A stretch of 64,000 bases of DNA. It comes from Calidihabitans tengchongensis. GTDB lineage: Bacteria > Sysuimicrobiota > Sysuimicrobiia > Sysuimicrobiales > Kaftiobacteriaceae. The translations under genes and the position numbers were made by a program. How positions within the stretch are numbered: position 1 is the stretch's first letter; each line of letters starts with the position of its first letter. Under the pieces are notes generated by a model. That model ran no database searches. It saw only the letters and a list, made by a program, of their open reading frames with translations, and was not told the origin of the DNA. This document shows, in pieces, positions 16,573 through 24,582 of this stretch. The DNA lies in assembly GCA_031459615.1 (NCBI GenBank), contig JAVKIE010000008.1, positions 1-64,000 on the forward strand. The letters are read 5' to 3'.

Positions 16573-16586
16573 GTCAGATGTCTGAC
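16573..16586. promoter_or_regulatory. Inverted repeat across the gntR start codon, probable operator
   Basis: GTCAGA-TG-TCTGAC has perfect 6-bp arms around a 2-base centre. It lies at about +6 to +19 of the predicted transcript and contains the gntR ATG. HutC/GntR-type repressors bind short two-fold symmetric sites, so autorepression of the operon by the adjacent regulator is likely. This is inferred from position and symmetry only. Confidence 0.6.
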
Positions 16587-17393
16587 AAAGTCCTCTCCCG
16601 GTTGCGGTCCCGATCCCGCCAGCTGCTGCCGGCGCTGGTCCGGGACGCGTTGCGGGAGTGGATCGCCGACCGCCGCCTGCGCCCGGGCGACCGGATGCCG
16701 CCTGAGCCCGCCCTGGCCAGCCTGCTGGGGGTGAGCCGGGCGACCCTGCGGGAGGCCATCCGGGTGCTGGAGATGGAAGGCGTGCTGTCCCGGGCCCGCG
16801 GCGTGGGCACCTTCGTCGCCGCCTCCCCGTTCCTGCGCAACAACCTGGGCGAGAACTGGGGAGTCACCGACCTCATCCGATCGAGCGGCTACACCCCCGG
16901 CACGGCCGAGAAGGTCGTCCGCATCAGTCCGGGATCCCCGTCGGTGTGCTCGTCGCTGGGTCTGCCCGCCGGGGCGCCCGTGGTGGTGCTGGAGCGCCTG
17001 CGGACGGCCGACGGCCGGCCGGTGGTTCTGTCCACCGACATCTTCTCCGCCGACCTGCTGCCGCGCCGGGAGGACCCGCTGGCCGGACTGGGGGAGTCGC
17101 TGTACGAGTGGCTGCGGCGCAGTGCCGGAGTGGTCGTCCACCACGGGCGCGCGCGGCTCCGCCCGGTGCGGGCGGTCGGCAGCCTGGCCCGGCGCCTCCG
17201 CGTCCGCCGGGGGACCCCCCTGCTGTTCCTGGAACAGGTCGACTACACCGCCGACGGCCGCCCGGTGCTCCTCTCGATGGAATACCACGTGCCTGACGTC
17301 TTCGAGTTCACGATCCACCGGGTGAACGCGCCCGCGCCGGCACCGGGACCGCCGCGGCCGGCGGTGGCGCGGGCGGAACGGGTGCGCCCATGA
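16578..17393 (+). CDS. GntR family regulator, HutC/UTRA subfamily
   Basis: A 271-residue regulator. The winged helix covers residues 18-80: ALVRDALREWIADRRLRPGDRMPPEPALASLLGVSRATLREAIRVLEMEGVLSRARGVGTFV. A UTRA-type ligand domain follows (about 95-250), with VVLERLRTADGRPVVLSTDIF and the parallel VDYTADGRPVLLSMEYHVPD. UTRA domains bind sugar phosphates, sugar acids or similar effectors. It heads the operon, and its stop overlaps the aldolase ATG (ATGA). It probably represses its own operon through the site across its start codon. ATG 16578 is chosen because the promoter sits just upstream. Confidence 0.88.
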   Translation: MSDKVLSRLRSRSRQLLPALVRDALREWIADRRLRPGDRMPPEPALASLLGVSRATLREAIRVLEMEGVLSRARGVGTFVAASPFLRNNLGENWGVTDLIRSSGYTPGTAEKVVRISPGSPSVCSSLGLPAGAPVVVLERLRTADGRPVVLSTDIFSADLLPRREDPLAGLGESLYEWLRRSAGVVVHHGRARLRPVRAVGSLARRLRVRRGTPLLFLEQVDYTADGRPVLLSMEYHVPDVFEFTIHRVNAPAPAPGPPRPAVARAERVRP

Positions 17394-18241
17394 GTCCTCC
17401 TGTCGGCAAGGTGATCCGTCTGCGGCGCCTCATCGAACCCCGCTATGGCACATGCGTGGTCTGCGCCCTGGACCACGGCATGACGGCTCCGCAGCTGCCG
17501 CCGGGGATCATCGACATCGAGACCCGGGCCCGCCAGGCCCTGGCCGGCGGCGCCAACGTCCTGATGCTGGGCGCCGGGATGGCCGCCCGCGTGGCTCCCG
17601 CGTTGCCCCCCGACGCCTCCGTGGCCCTCATGCTGTCCGCCTCGGCCGCCGGCCTGCCCGGGGGACCCGCGGTGGTGCCCATCAACTCCGTGGAGTGGGC
17701 GCTGCGGCTGGGCGCCGACGCGGTGGTCGTGTATGTCGCCCTGGCCGGTCCGGACGAGCGGGAGATGATCCACTATGTGGCCCAGGTCGCCGAGGCGTGC
17801 GACCGCTGGGGCATGCCGTTCATCGCCGAGGCGGAGTTCCCCAACGCCTACGCCAGCCTGGACCGGCAGGCGGGCGCGTGGGGGGCGGACTACCTGATGC
17901 GCAACGCCCGCCTGTGCGCCGAACTGGGCGCGGATATCGTCAAGGTCAACTGGAGCGGCGATGAGGCCAGCTTCGCGCGGATCGTCGAGGCCACCCGGGT
18001 CCCGGTCATCCTGGCGGGCGGGCCGGTGATCGACGACCGGGAGTTGCTGGTCCGGATGGAGCAGGCCCGCCGGGCCGGCGCCATCGGCTGCTCGGTCGGC
18101 CGCAACATCTTCCAGCATCCGCACCCCGAGGCCATGACCCGGGCGCTGTGCCGCGTCATCCGGGATCGGTGGTCGGCCGACCACGCGTGGGCCGAGCTCC
18201 AGGACGCCGTCGCCGCGGCGAGGGCGACCGGGGAGTCGTGA
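17390..18241 (+). CDS. Class I aldolase of the DhnA/LsrF (DeoC-like) family
   Basis: A 283-residue TIM-barrel aldolase. ALDHG (26-30) is the strand-1 signature. NVLMLGAG, FIAEAEFPNAYA, then ADIVKVNWSGD (Lys185 as likely Schiff-base lysine), VILAGGP (206-212) and GCSVGRNIFQ (233-242) for phosphate binding follow. These match the archaeal-type fructose-bisphosphate aldolase/LsrF family, also related to the aldolase-like domain fused to some IolC kinases. It should cleave a phosphorylated ketose or ketoacid made by the cluster kinase. The substrate is unknown. It overlaps gntR and precedes the class II aldolase. Confidence 0.85.
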   Translation: MSPPVGKVIRLRRLIEPRYGTCVVCALDHGMTAPQLPPGIIDIETRARQALAGGANVLMLGAGMAARVAPALPPDASVALMLSASAAGLPGGPAVVPINSVEWALRLGADAVVVYVALAGPDEREMIHYVAQVAEACDRWGMPFIAEAEFPNAYASLDRQAGAWGADYLMRNARLCAELGADIVKVNWSGDEASFARIVEATRVPVILAGGPVIDDRELLVRMEQARRAGAIGCSVGRNIFQHPHPEAMTRALCRVIRDRWSADHAWAELQDAVAAARATGES

Positions 18242-18247
18242 GCGCCG

Positions 18248-19078
18248 ATGGGCGTGGCCACCCTGGCCGAACTGGTCGCCGACGCCCGCCGCCGGGGGCG
18301 GGCGGTGGGGGCGTTCACCTGCCTGAACCTGGAGACCGCGACCGCCATCGTCACAGTCGCCGGCGAGCTGCGCGCGCCGGTGGCGGTCGCCTTCACCGCC
18401 CGCCACAGCTCCTGGGTGGATCTGCCGGCCCTGGCGGCCGCGGCGCGGTCGCTGGCCGAGCGTGCGCCGGTCCCCGTGGCGCTGCACCTGGATCACGCCG
18501 ACGACCTGGACACGATCCGGCTGGCCCTGCAGTGCGGGTTCACCTCGGTCATGGTCGGGGATGCGGCCGGGCCCGGGGGTGAGCCGCGGGAGTTCGTGCG
18601 CGCCGCGGTGGCCCTGGCGCGGCAGTACGGGGCCACGGTGGAGGCGGAACTGACGCCCATCCCCCAGAAGGAGTCTCTGGGCGGTGCCCCGCCGGCGTCG
18701 CTGACCGATCCCGATGAGGCCGCGCGCTTCGCGCGGCTCACGGGCGTGGACGTCCTGGCGGTGGCGGTGGGAAACGTCCACCACCAGGACCCGGGAGAAG
18801 CGCGCCTGGACCTGCCGCGCCTGCGGGCCCTGGCGGCCGCGGTGCCCTGCGCCCTCTCCCTGCACGGAGGGTCGGGGGTGGCCGACCCGCTGTTGCGGGA
18901 CGCGATCGCGGCCGGAATCGGCAAGGTGAGCTTTTTCACCCGGTTGGCCCGGTCGGCTCTGGCCGCGCTGGGAGAGCGCGTGGCGGCCGGCGCGGACCTG
19001 CCGGAGCTGCTGCGCACCCTCCGCCGCGCGTATGAAGAGGCCGTGCGGGAGCGCCTGCGAGCTCTGACCGAGGGGTGA
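18248..19078 (+). CDS. Class II (zinc) aldolase, FbaA/KbaY/IolJ family
   Basis: A 276-residue class II aldolase. VALHLDHADDLDTIRLALQCGFTSVMV (77-103) holds the catalytic Asp82 and zinc His83. TVEAELTPIPQKES is the metal loop. AVAVGNVHHQ (172-180) has the second zinc His where the family usually has GTxHG, and SLHGGSGV (204-211) the third. Family members cleave FBP, tagatose-BP or 2-deoxy-5-keto-gluconate-6-phosphate (IolJ). With iolB next door the IolJ-type reaction is attractive, but GNVHH and DAAGPGGE in place of DGS are atypical. GTG/ATG context: ATG 18248 has a GGGAG site. Confidence 0.85.
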   Translation: MGVATLAELVADARRRGRAVGAFTCLNLETATAIVTVAGELRAPVAVAFTARHSSWVDLPALAAAARSLAERAPVPVALHLDHADDLDTIRLALQCGFTSVMVGDAAGPGGEPREFVRAAVALARQYGATVEAELTPIPQKESLGGAPPASLTDPDEAARFARLTGVDVLAVAVGNVHHQDPGEARLDLPRLRALAAAVPCALSLHGGSGVADPLLRDAIAAGIGKVSFFTRLARSALAALGERVAAGADLPELLRTLRRAYEEAVRERLRALTEG

Positions 19079-19088
19079 GAACACGCCG

Positions 19089-19970
19089 ATGCGCACACCA
19101 TCCGAATCGGGCGCCGATGCCGGGACGACCGACCTGCACCGGCACGTGGACCCCTCCCCGGGGTACACCCGCGCCGTGGAACCCGGACAGGCCGGGCTAC
19201 GCTACCTGGACTTCGGCCTGCTGGTCCTGTCGCCCCACCACCCCCGCTACAGCCTGCCCTGCCGTGAGCGCGAGGTCGCGGTGGTCCTCCTGGAGGGATC
19301 GGGGACGGTGGCGGTGGACGGACAGGGGCAGCGCGTGGAGTGGGCGGTGGGGCCGCGGTCCAACGTCTTCGACGCCCTCCCCTGGGCCGTCTACGCCCCC
19401 CCGGGCGCGACCGTCAGCGCCTCCGCCGCGGACGGCCTGGTGGCGGTCGTCGTGGGCGCCCCCGCCGATCGCCCCGGCCAGCCGGCCCTGATCCGCCCGG
19501 ACGAGGTCGTGGTCCGCACCGTGGGCCGGGACAACTGGACCCGCCAGGTGCGCACCATCCTCGACCTGCCTGCAAGCCAGCGGCTGCTGGTGGGCGAGAC
19601 GGTCAATCCGCCCGGGAACTGGTCCAGCTACCCGCCCCACAAGCACGACCGCGACGCCCCGACCGAGCTCCCCATGGAAGAGGTGTATTACTATCGGCTG
19701 CGGCCGCCCCAGGGGTTTGCCCTCCAGCGGGTGTACACGGCCCCGGAGGACCCTAGCCCGCTGGACGCGTGCTACGTGATCCGCTCGGGCGACCTGGTCG
19801 CCCTGCCCCGGGGCTTCCACCCGGTGGTGGCGGCGGCCGGATACGAACTGTACTATCTGTGGGCCCTGTCGGGGGCGCGGGTGGTCTACGGGCGGTGGGC
19901 CGATGACCCCGCCCACGCCTGGATCCGGACACAGGAGGGCGCCGACCCGCCTCTCTGGGGAAGGAGGTGA
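19089..19970 (+). CDS. iolB: 5-deoxy-glucuronate isomerase (IolB family)
   Basis: IolB is a cupin isomerase that turns 5-deoxy-glucuronate into 5-dehydro-2-deoxy-gluconate in myo-inositol breakdown. The 293-residue product has the expected two-cupin layout. The diagnostic metal and substrate motif is near residues 175-187: GNWSSYPPHKHD. PMEEVYYYRL with the acidic ligand follows. GDLVALPRGFHPVVAAAGYELYYLWALSG lies in the second half. Length and motifs are normal for IolB. No iolG, iolE, iolD or PfkB-type iolC is found in the window, so the isomerase may serve a shortened or different sugar-acid pathway. Confidence 0.92.
   Translation: MRTPSESGADAGTTDLHRHVDPSPGYTRAVEPGQAGLRYLDFGLLVLSPHHPRYSLPCREREVAVVLLEGSGTVAVDGQGQRVEWAVGPRSNVFDALPWAVYAPPGATVSASAADGLVAVVVGAPADRPGQPALIRPDEVVVRTVGRDNWTRQVRTILDLPASQRLLVGETVNPPGNWSSYPPHKHDRDAPTELPMEEVYYYRLRPPQGFALQRVYTAPEDPSPLDACYVIRSGDLVALPRGFHPVVAAAGYELYYLWALSGARVVYGRWADDPAHAWIRTQEGADPPLWGRR
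19961..19970 (+). promoter_or_regulatory. Perfect Shine-Dalgarno sequence without a following start codon
   Basis: AAGGAGGTGA, a complete match to the 16S anti-Shine-Dalgarno sequence, covers the end of iolB. No ATG, GTG or TTG lies within the usual 5-10 bases after it. The GTG inside it opens the same frame as the transporter protein, but is embedded in the site itself. The true start of the next gene has its own site (20001-20010). It may be a translation pause or ribosome-loading element between the genes. Confidence 0.5.
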
Positions 19971-20014
19971 CAGCCGCCGTCTGCCGTCAGCACCAGGACG
20001 AAGGAGGTGGACAG

Positions 20015-21322
20015 GTGAAAGCGCACCGGGTTGTGATCGCCGCTGTTGTGTGCCTGGTGGTCGCAGGGGCGGCGGGAGCGTTCGCCCAGCCGCGGCGCAC
20101 GCTGACCCTGTGGTACCCGGCCGGGGAGATCACCCAGAGCACCCTGCCCCTGCGCGATCCCACGGTCTTCGCGCCCTTTGAGGCCACCAGCAACGTCAAG
20201 ATCGAGATGGTGGCCGTGGACTACGACACCATGCAGCAGAAGATCTTTGCCGCCGCCGCCGCCGGCAACATCGCCGACATCCTGTTCATCGACACCTCCT
20301 GGCTGCCCGGCTTCCTCAAGGAAGACCTGCTGGAGCAGGTGGACCCCGTCAAGGCCCGGCGCTGGCTGGCCTCGGTTTCGCCGGAGATTGTCACGCTGTC
20401 CGACTACGGCGGCGGGACCATGTGGGGGTACCCGCAGATGGGACACGACATCTACGGGCTGACCTGGAACAAGCAGCAGTTCCGGGACGCGGGGCTGGAT
20501 CCCGACAGGCCTCCGCAGACCTGGGATGAGCTGCGGGACTACTGCCGCCGGCTGGTCAAGCGCGACGCCGCCGGCAACATCGTCCGGGTAGGCTACGCCA
20601 TCCGCCACGTGGGCCATCCTCACGGCGTGGTCCACAAGCACCTGTGGGCCATCTGGGGCGCGGGCGCCGACCTCATTGACAACCCCAACGCCCTGCGGGG
20701 GGGCCGCGTCATGTTCAACAACGAGGCCGGCCGGGCCGCCCTGCGCCTGGTCCTGGACATGCTCCAGGTGGACAAGTGCACCAGCCTGAACTTCCCCGAC
20801 CCCCGCGCCGCCTTCCTCAGCGGCATCGCCTCCATGCAGATCAGCGAGACGGTCAGCATCCGCGCCCGCCAGCCGCGGGAGGCTCCGGGCATGCCGTGGA
20901 CGTCCGGATGGGGCATGTGGCTGCCTCCGGCCCGGCGGGCGGGGGACCGCCCCGTCACGCTGCTGGGGGCGTGGCTGTTCTCGGTGCCGCGGGCCGCGCG
21001 CCACAAGGACATGGCGTGGCGGGCCGTGGAGTGGCTGAACAGCGAGATCAACGACTACCGCCTGGCCAGCCGGTTCAATCTGACGCCCCGCTACAAGTCC
21101 AACTGGGCCAAAGACCCGTTCAAGTCCGACAGCTACGTCCAGACCCTGCTGAAGATGGCGCCCTACGGGCGCCGGCTGCCGATCAACCTGGGGCTGAACG
21201 GCATCATGGACGCCCTGGGCGGGGCGATCCAGAAGGCCTGGCACGGCGAGGCCACCGTCGAGGCCGCCCTGGCGGAGGCCGAGCGGCTGGCCAACAAAGC
21301 CATCCAGGATGCGATGAAGTAG
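20015..21322 (+). CDS. ABC transporter sugar-binding protein (family 1)
   Basis: A 435-residue extracellular solute-binding protein. The start is GTG 20015, behind AAGGAGG with 7-base spacing, and not the longer frame from 19967, because only this start puts the signal peptide at the N-terminus. Basic KAHR is followed by a hydrophobic core and a GAFAQ-type signal peptidase I site; there is no lipobox cysteine. The mature part has TLTLWYPAGEITQSTLPLRDPTVFAPFE, GNIADILFIDTSWLPGFLKEDLLEQVD and MTWNKQQFRDAGLDPDRPPQTWDEL-like regions of the MalE/UgpB group. It should bind the cluster's substrate outside the membrane. Confidence 0.88.
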   Translation: MKAHRVVIAAVVCLVVAGAAGAFAQPRRTLTLWYPAGEITQSTLPLRDPTVFAPFEATSNVKIEMVAVDYDTMQQKIFAAAAAGNIADILFIDTSWLPGFLKEDLLEQVDPVKARRWLASVSPEIVTLSDYGGGTMWGYPQMGHDIYGLTWNKQQFRDAGLDPDRPPQTWDELRDYCRRLVKRDAAGNIVRVGYAIRHVGHPHGVVHKHLWAIWGAGADLIDNPNALRGGRVMFNNEAGRAALRLVLDMLQVDKCTSLNFPDPRAAFLSGIASMQISETVSIRARQPREAPGMPWTSGWGMWLPPARRAGDRPVTLLGAWLFSVPRAARHKDMAWRAVEWLNSEINDYRLASRFNLTPRYKSNWAKDPFKSDSYVQTLLKMAPYGRRLPINLGLNGIMDALGGAIQKAWHGEATVEAALAEAERLANKAIQDAMK

Positions 21323-21327
21323 TCCTC

Positions 21328-21355
21328 GGGGGGACCGGCGACCTCCGGTCCCCCC
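21328..21355 (+). repeat. Intercistronic hairpin between binding protein and permease genes
   Basis: GGGGGGACCGG and CCGGTCCCCCC form a perfect 11-bp stem around a 6-base loop, just after the binding-protein stop (21322). No T-run follows, so full termination is unlikely. Stable stems at this exact place, as in malE-malF, protect the upstream mRNA from 3' exonucleases and raise binding-protein expression over permeases. That role is inferred. Confidence 0.65.
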
Positions 21356-21379
21356 ATCACCTTCCGGAGCGATTCGCTG

Positions 21380-22294
21380 ATGGTCTCCGCGTGGGCACCG
21401 GTGGTCCGGGCGGTAGTCCGCGCCTACCGACGCCACTACCTGCATGCCTACCTGTTCATCAGTCCCGTGCTGGTGGCGTTCGGCCTGTTTCGCGTGTGGC
21501 CCGCCCTGCAGACCCTGTACTTCAGCGCCTTCCGGGTGGAGCTGGCGCGCCGGCGGCTGGTGTACGTGGGAGTGGAAAACTTCGCCGAGCTGCTCCACGA
21601 TGAGATCTTCCGCCAGGCGGTCACCAACACGCTCCTGTATGCGGTGGCCATCGTGCCCACTGCGGCGGCCCTGGGGCTGATCCTGGCGGTGCTGTTCACC
21701 GAACGCTTCCCGGCCCGCGAGCTGCTCAAGGCCGTCTACTTCGCGCCCATGGTGACCAGCACCGTGGCCGCCGCGGTGGTGTGGTGGTGGCTGTACAATC
21801 CCCAGTACGGCCTGTTCAACGCGCTGCTGCGGATGGCGCACCTGCCCCCCTCCCCCTGGTTGCTGTCGACCCGCACCGCCTTGCTCTCGGTGATTCTCTT
21901 CAGCATCTGGAAGACGGTGGGCTACAACATGGTCATCTACATCGCGGGCCTGCAGGCCATTCCCGCCGAGTTCTACGAGGCAGCGACTCTGGATGGAGCG
22001 GGTCCCCTGCAGCAGTTCTGGCGCATCACCCTCCCGCTGCTGGCGCCGGTCACGGCCTTCCTGCTGATCTACAATGGCATCTTCGCGTTTCAGGTCTTCG
22101 ACCAGGTCTACGTGCTCACCGGTGGCGGCCCTGCCAATGCCACCAACGTGGTCGTGCTGGAGATCTACCGGCAGGCGTTCCAGCGCTACCGGTTCGGCTA
22201 CGCGGCGGCCGAGGCGGTGGTGCTGTTCGTCTTCATCCTGGCCATCACCATCCTCCAGTTCCGGACCAGCCGCCGGTTTGAGGTGACCTACTGA
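21380..22294 (+). CDS. ABC sugar transporter permease (MalF/UgpA type)
   Basis: A 304-residue membrane permease. It has six predicted helices, starting with YLHAYLFISPVLVAFGLFRVWPAL. A periplasmic loop GVENFAELLHDEIFRQAVTNT is followed by the permease core. The EAA loop that contacts the ATPase is near residues 205-230: EFYEAATLDGAGPLQQFWRITLPLL. TGGGPANATNVVVLEIYRQAF is typical of the sugar CUT1 group. Its stop TGA shares a base with the next ATG (TGATG). No ATPase gene follows; a shared MsmK-like ATPase elsewhere is likely. Confidence 0.92.
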   Translation: MVSAWAPVVRAVVRAYRRHYLHAYLFISPVLVAFGLFRVWPALQTLYFSAFRVELARRRLVYVGVENFAELLHDEIFRQAVTNTLLYAVAIVPTAAALGLILAVLFTERFPARELLKAVYFAPMVTSTVAAAVVWWWLYNPQYGLFNALLRMAHLPPSPWLLSTRTALLSVILFSIWKTVGYNMVIYIAGLQAIPAEFYEAATLDGAGPLQQFWRITLPLLAPVTAFLLIYNGIFAFQVFDQVYVLTGGGPANATNVVVLEIYRQAFQRYRFGYAAAEAVVLFVFILAITILQFRTSRRFEVTY

Positions 22295-23118
22295 TGGCGG
22301 GGCGCGCCCTGGGCCGGTGGCTGGCCTTCCTGGTGGTGGCCGCGGGGGCGGTGGTCATGGTGCTGCCGTTCTACTGGATGGTGGTCACGGCGGTCAGCCC
22401 GGCCCCGGAGATCATCGCCTTCCCGCCCCGCTGGATCCCCAGCCGCCTGGTGGGGGACCACTTCCGGGAAGCCTGGGCCCGGGCCCCCTGGCTGGTGTAC
22501 TACAAGAACAGCCTGGTGGTGGCCACCGTGTCGGTGGGCTGCTCGGTGCTGTTCGGCCTGTTCGCCGGGTACGCGTTTGCGGTCTACCGCTTCCCGCTGC
22601 AGAACCTGTTCTTCCTGCTGATCCTGGCCACGCTGATGGTGCCGGTGCAGGTCACCAGCGTGGCCCTGTACGTGTTCCTAGCCCGGCTGGGCTGGGTGGA
22701 CACCTACCAGGGGATCCTGGCCCCCAACTTCGCCAGCGCCTTTGCCGTCTACCTCATCCGGCAGGCGGTGCAGACGGTGCCCACCGACCTTCTGGACGCG
22801 GCCCGCATCGACGGCGCCGGCGAGGCGCAGATCGTCGTGCGGGTGGTGGCTCCCCTCATCAAGCCCGTGCTGGCGGCGGTGGCCATGCTGCTGTTCCTGA
22901 GCAGCTGGAACGACTTCCTGTGGCCGGTCATCGTCATCAACTCCGAACGCATGCGCACCCTGCCCGTGGGAATCGCCCTCTTCAAGGACCCCTACGGGTT
23001 CATCAACTACGGCCCGCTGATGGCCGCCACGGTGATCACCGTGGCCCCCATGCTAATCGCCTACGCGGTCTCCCAGCGCTACATGATCCGGGGGATCGCC
23101 ATGACGGGACTGCGCTGA
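22294..23118 (+). CDS. ABC sugar transporter permease (MalG/UgpE type)
   Basis: A 274-residue second permease, paired with the preceding one. VLPFYWMVVTAVSPAPEIIAFPPRWIPSRLVGDHFREAW is the characteristic N-terminal part. The core has YYKNSLVVATVSVGCSVLFGLFAGYAFAVYRFP. The EAA loop reads DLLDAARIDGAGEAQIVVRVVAPLIKP, and SSWNDFLWPVIVI follows. It completes a CUT1-type importer (binding protein plus two permeases). It is the last gene of the + strand operon and converges on the MFS gene with a 24-base gap and no obvious terminator. Confidence 0.92.
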   Translation: MAGRALGRWLAFLVVAAGAVVMVLPFYWMVVTAVSPAPEIIAFPPRWIPSRLVGDHFREAWARAPWLVYYKNSLVVATVSVGCSVLFGLFAGYAFAVYRFPLQNLFFLLILATLMVPVQVTSVALYVFLARLGWVDTYQGILAPNFASAFAVYLIRQAVQTVPTDLLDAARIDGAGEAQIVVRVVAPLIKPVLAAVAMLLFLSSWNDFLWPVIVINSERMRTLPVGIALFKDPYGFINYGPLMAATVITVAPMLIAYAVSQRYMIRGIAMTGLR

Positions 23119-23142
23119 CCCGCCGGCGGGGCCTGCAGACAC

Positions 23143-24315
23143 TCACCGGCCCGCGGTCGCCTCGGGGGCCGGCACTGACGGCCGCACCCGCGCCGCCAGA
23201 CCGGCGGTCACCAGGATCACGCCGGCCGCGCTGCCGAAGGCGGCGGTCTCACCGACGGCACCCAGCAGCCCGTTGCCCCACACCGGTCCGATGGCCCGCC
23301 CCAGCCCCTCCAGGGAGGACGCGACCCCCTGGACGCGGCCCTGCTCGCCGGGCGGGGCGGACAGGCTGATCAGGCTGGTCAGGGCGGGTGTGGCCAGCGC
23401 CGCTCCCACGGCGGCCGGCACCAGCGCCAGCACGAAAGGAGCCACGCGGTGAGTTCCCGACGCGACTGCGAGCCCGCCTCCCGCCAGCAGGAGCCCCACG
23501 ACCAGGGTACGGCGCTCGCCCAGGCGGCGGACCACAGGACCCACCAGGGCCACCTGCACGACCGCCCCGATGGTTCCCACCAGCGCCAGCAGGTACCCGG
23601 TCTGAGGCACGTCAAAACCGAAGCGCCGGGCGCCGAACAGGGCGAACGCCGTCTGATAGACCGAGATGCTGGCCCAATAGAGAAAGTCCGCCGCCAGCAG
23701 CCGCCCCAGCACCGGGTGAGCCAGCGCCGCGGGGAGATCTGTCCAGCCGCCCGGGCGGCGGGCGGAGACCCGGTGGACGGTCTCCGGCAACAGCCGGTAC
23801 GCCAGCAGCGCGGCCAGGGCGGCGATCCCGGCGGCGGCCCAGGCGGGGGCCGCATAAGAGATACGGCTGAGGGCTCCCCCCAGGGCGGGGCCGGCGATGA
23901 AACCCACCCCGAACGCCGCTCCCAGGAGGCCGTAGCCCCGGGCGCGGTGTTCTTCGGAGGTGACATCGCCGATGTAGGCCCGCGCCGTGGAGATGTTGCC
24001 GCCCGACAGGCCGTCAATGATCCGGGCCAGGAACAGCACCGGCACGCTGCGGGCCAGCGCCAGCACGACGAAGCTGGCCACCGTGCCCAGCAGGCTGACG
24101 ATGAGGACCGGCCGGCGGCCGTAGCGGTCCGAGAGGTCTCCCAGCACCGGCGCGGCCACCAGCTGCGCCAGCGAAAAGGAGGCGAACAGCCAGCCCACCT
24201 CCAGCGGGGTGGCGCCCATCCGGGTGGCGTAGAACGGCAGCAGGGGGATGATGATGCCAAACCCCAGGAGGTTGACCAGGACGATCAGGAAGATCAGCAG
24301 GAGCGGGCGACTCAC
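23143..24315 (-). CDS. MFS transporter, TetA/DHA1-like efflux family
   Basis: A 390-residue 12-helix major facilitator. The first helix reads LLLIFLIVLVNLLGFGIIIPLLPFYA. The loop 2-3 motif GDLSDRYGRRPVL is complete. The antiporter motif C is present in the fifth helix (GLLGAAFGVGFIAGPALGGAL). ARIIDGLSGGNISTARAYIGDVTSEEHRARGYG is typical of the TetA/BcyB group. This points to proton-driven drug or metabolite export, not uptake. GTG 24315 lies right at the predicted transcription start, so a leaderless mRNA is likely. Confidence 0.88.
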   Translation of the reverse strand: MSRPLLLIFLIVLVNLLGFGIIIPLLPFYATRMGATPLEVGWLFASFSLAQLVAAPVLGDLSDRYGRRPVLIVSLLGTVASFVVLALARSVPVLFLARIIDGLSGGNISTARAYIGDVTSEEHRARGYGLLGAAFGVGFIAGPALGGALSRISYAAPAWAAAGIAALAALLAYRLLPETVHRVSARRPGGWTDLPAALAHPVLGRLLAADFLYWASISVYQTAFALFGARRFGFDVPQTGYLLALVGTIGAVVQVALVGPVVRRLGERRTLVVGLLLAGGGLAVASGTHRVAPFVLALVPAAVGAALATPALTSLISLSAPPGEQGRVQGVASSLEGLGRAIGPVWGNGLLGAVGETAAFGSAAGVILVTAGLAARVRPSVPAPEATAGR

Positions 24316-24322
24316 GGCCTCT

Positions 24323-24352
24323 ACTGTACCGGCCGGGCGTCATGGCCGTCCA
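24323..24352 (-). promoter_or_regulatory. Likely promoter of the MFS gene, leaderless
   Basis: On the minus strand TGGACG (24347-24352) and TACAGT (24323-24328) lie 18 bases apart. Counting seven bases past the -10 box puts transcription start at about 24316, next to the GTG start codon (24313-24315). The remaining 24353-24582 has no recognisable gene. Confidence 0.5.
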
Positions 24353-24582
24353 GCGGAAGCCGACACTCCCGCTTGGGGGCCGCCACCCGCACAGGGGTGG
24401 GCCCCTCAGAGCGTACGCACCAATCAGGCGAATGGGTCCGTCCGCTTCGGCCGACGGTCCACTCCCGCTCGACCTGGTGCGGGAGGGCCGGCCGCCTCTT
24501 CGGATCTCGCGGCCTGTCTCATCTTTTGCGGGCATGCCTCAACGGCGGCCCTGCCACCGGGGGGCGACCGCGTGCGAGAGGC

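Noticed and set aside
19967..20014. GTG 19967 as start of the sugar-binding protein
   Set aside because: It would put 16 polar residues before the signal peptide and lies inside the Shine-Dalgarno-like sequence; GTG 20015 has its own good site.
24316..24582. Coding frame upstream of the MFS gene (both strands)
   Set aside because: Products are Arg/Pro/Gly-rich without any recognisable motif; only the promoter-like elements are supportable.
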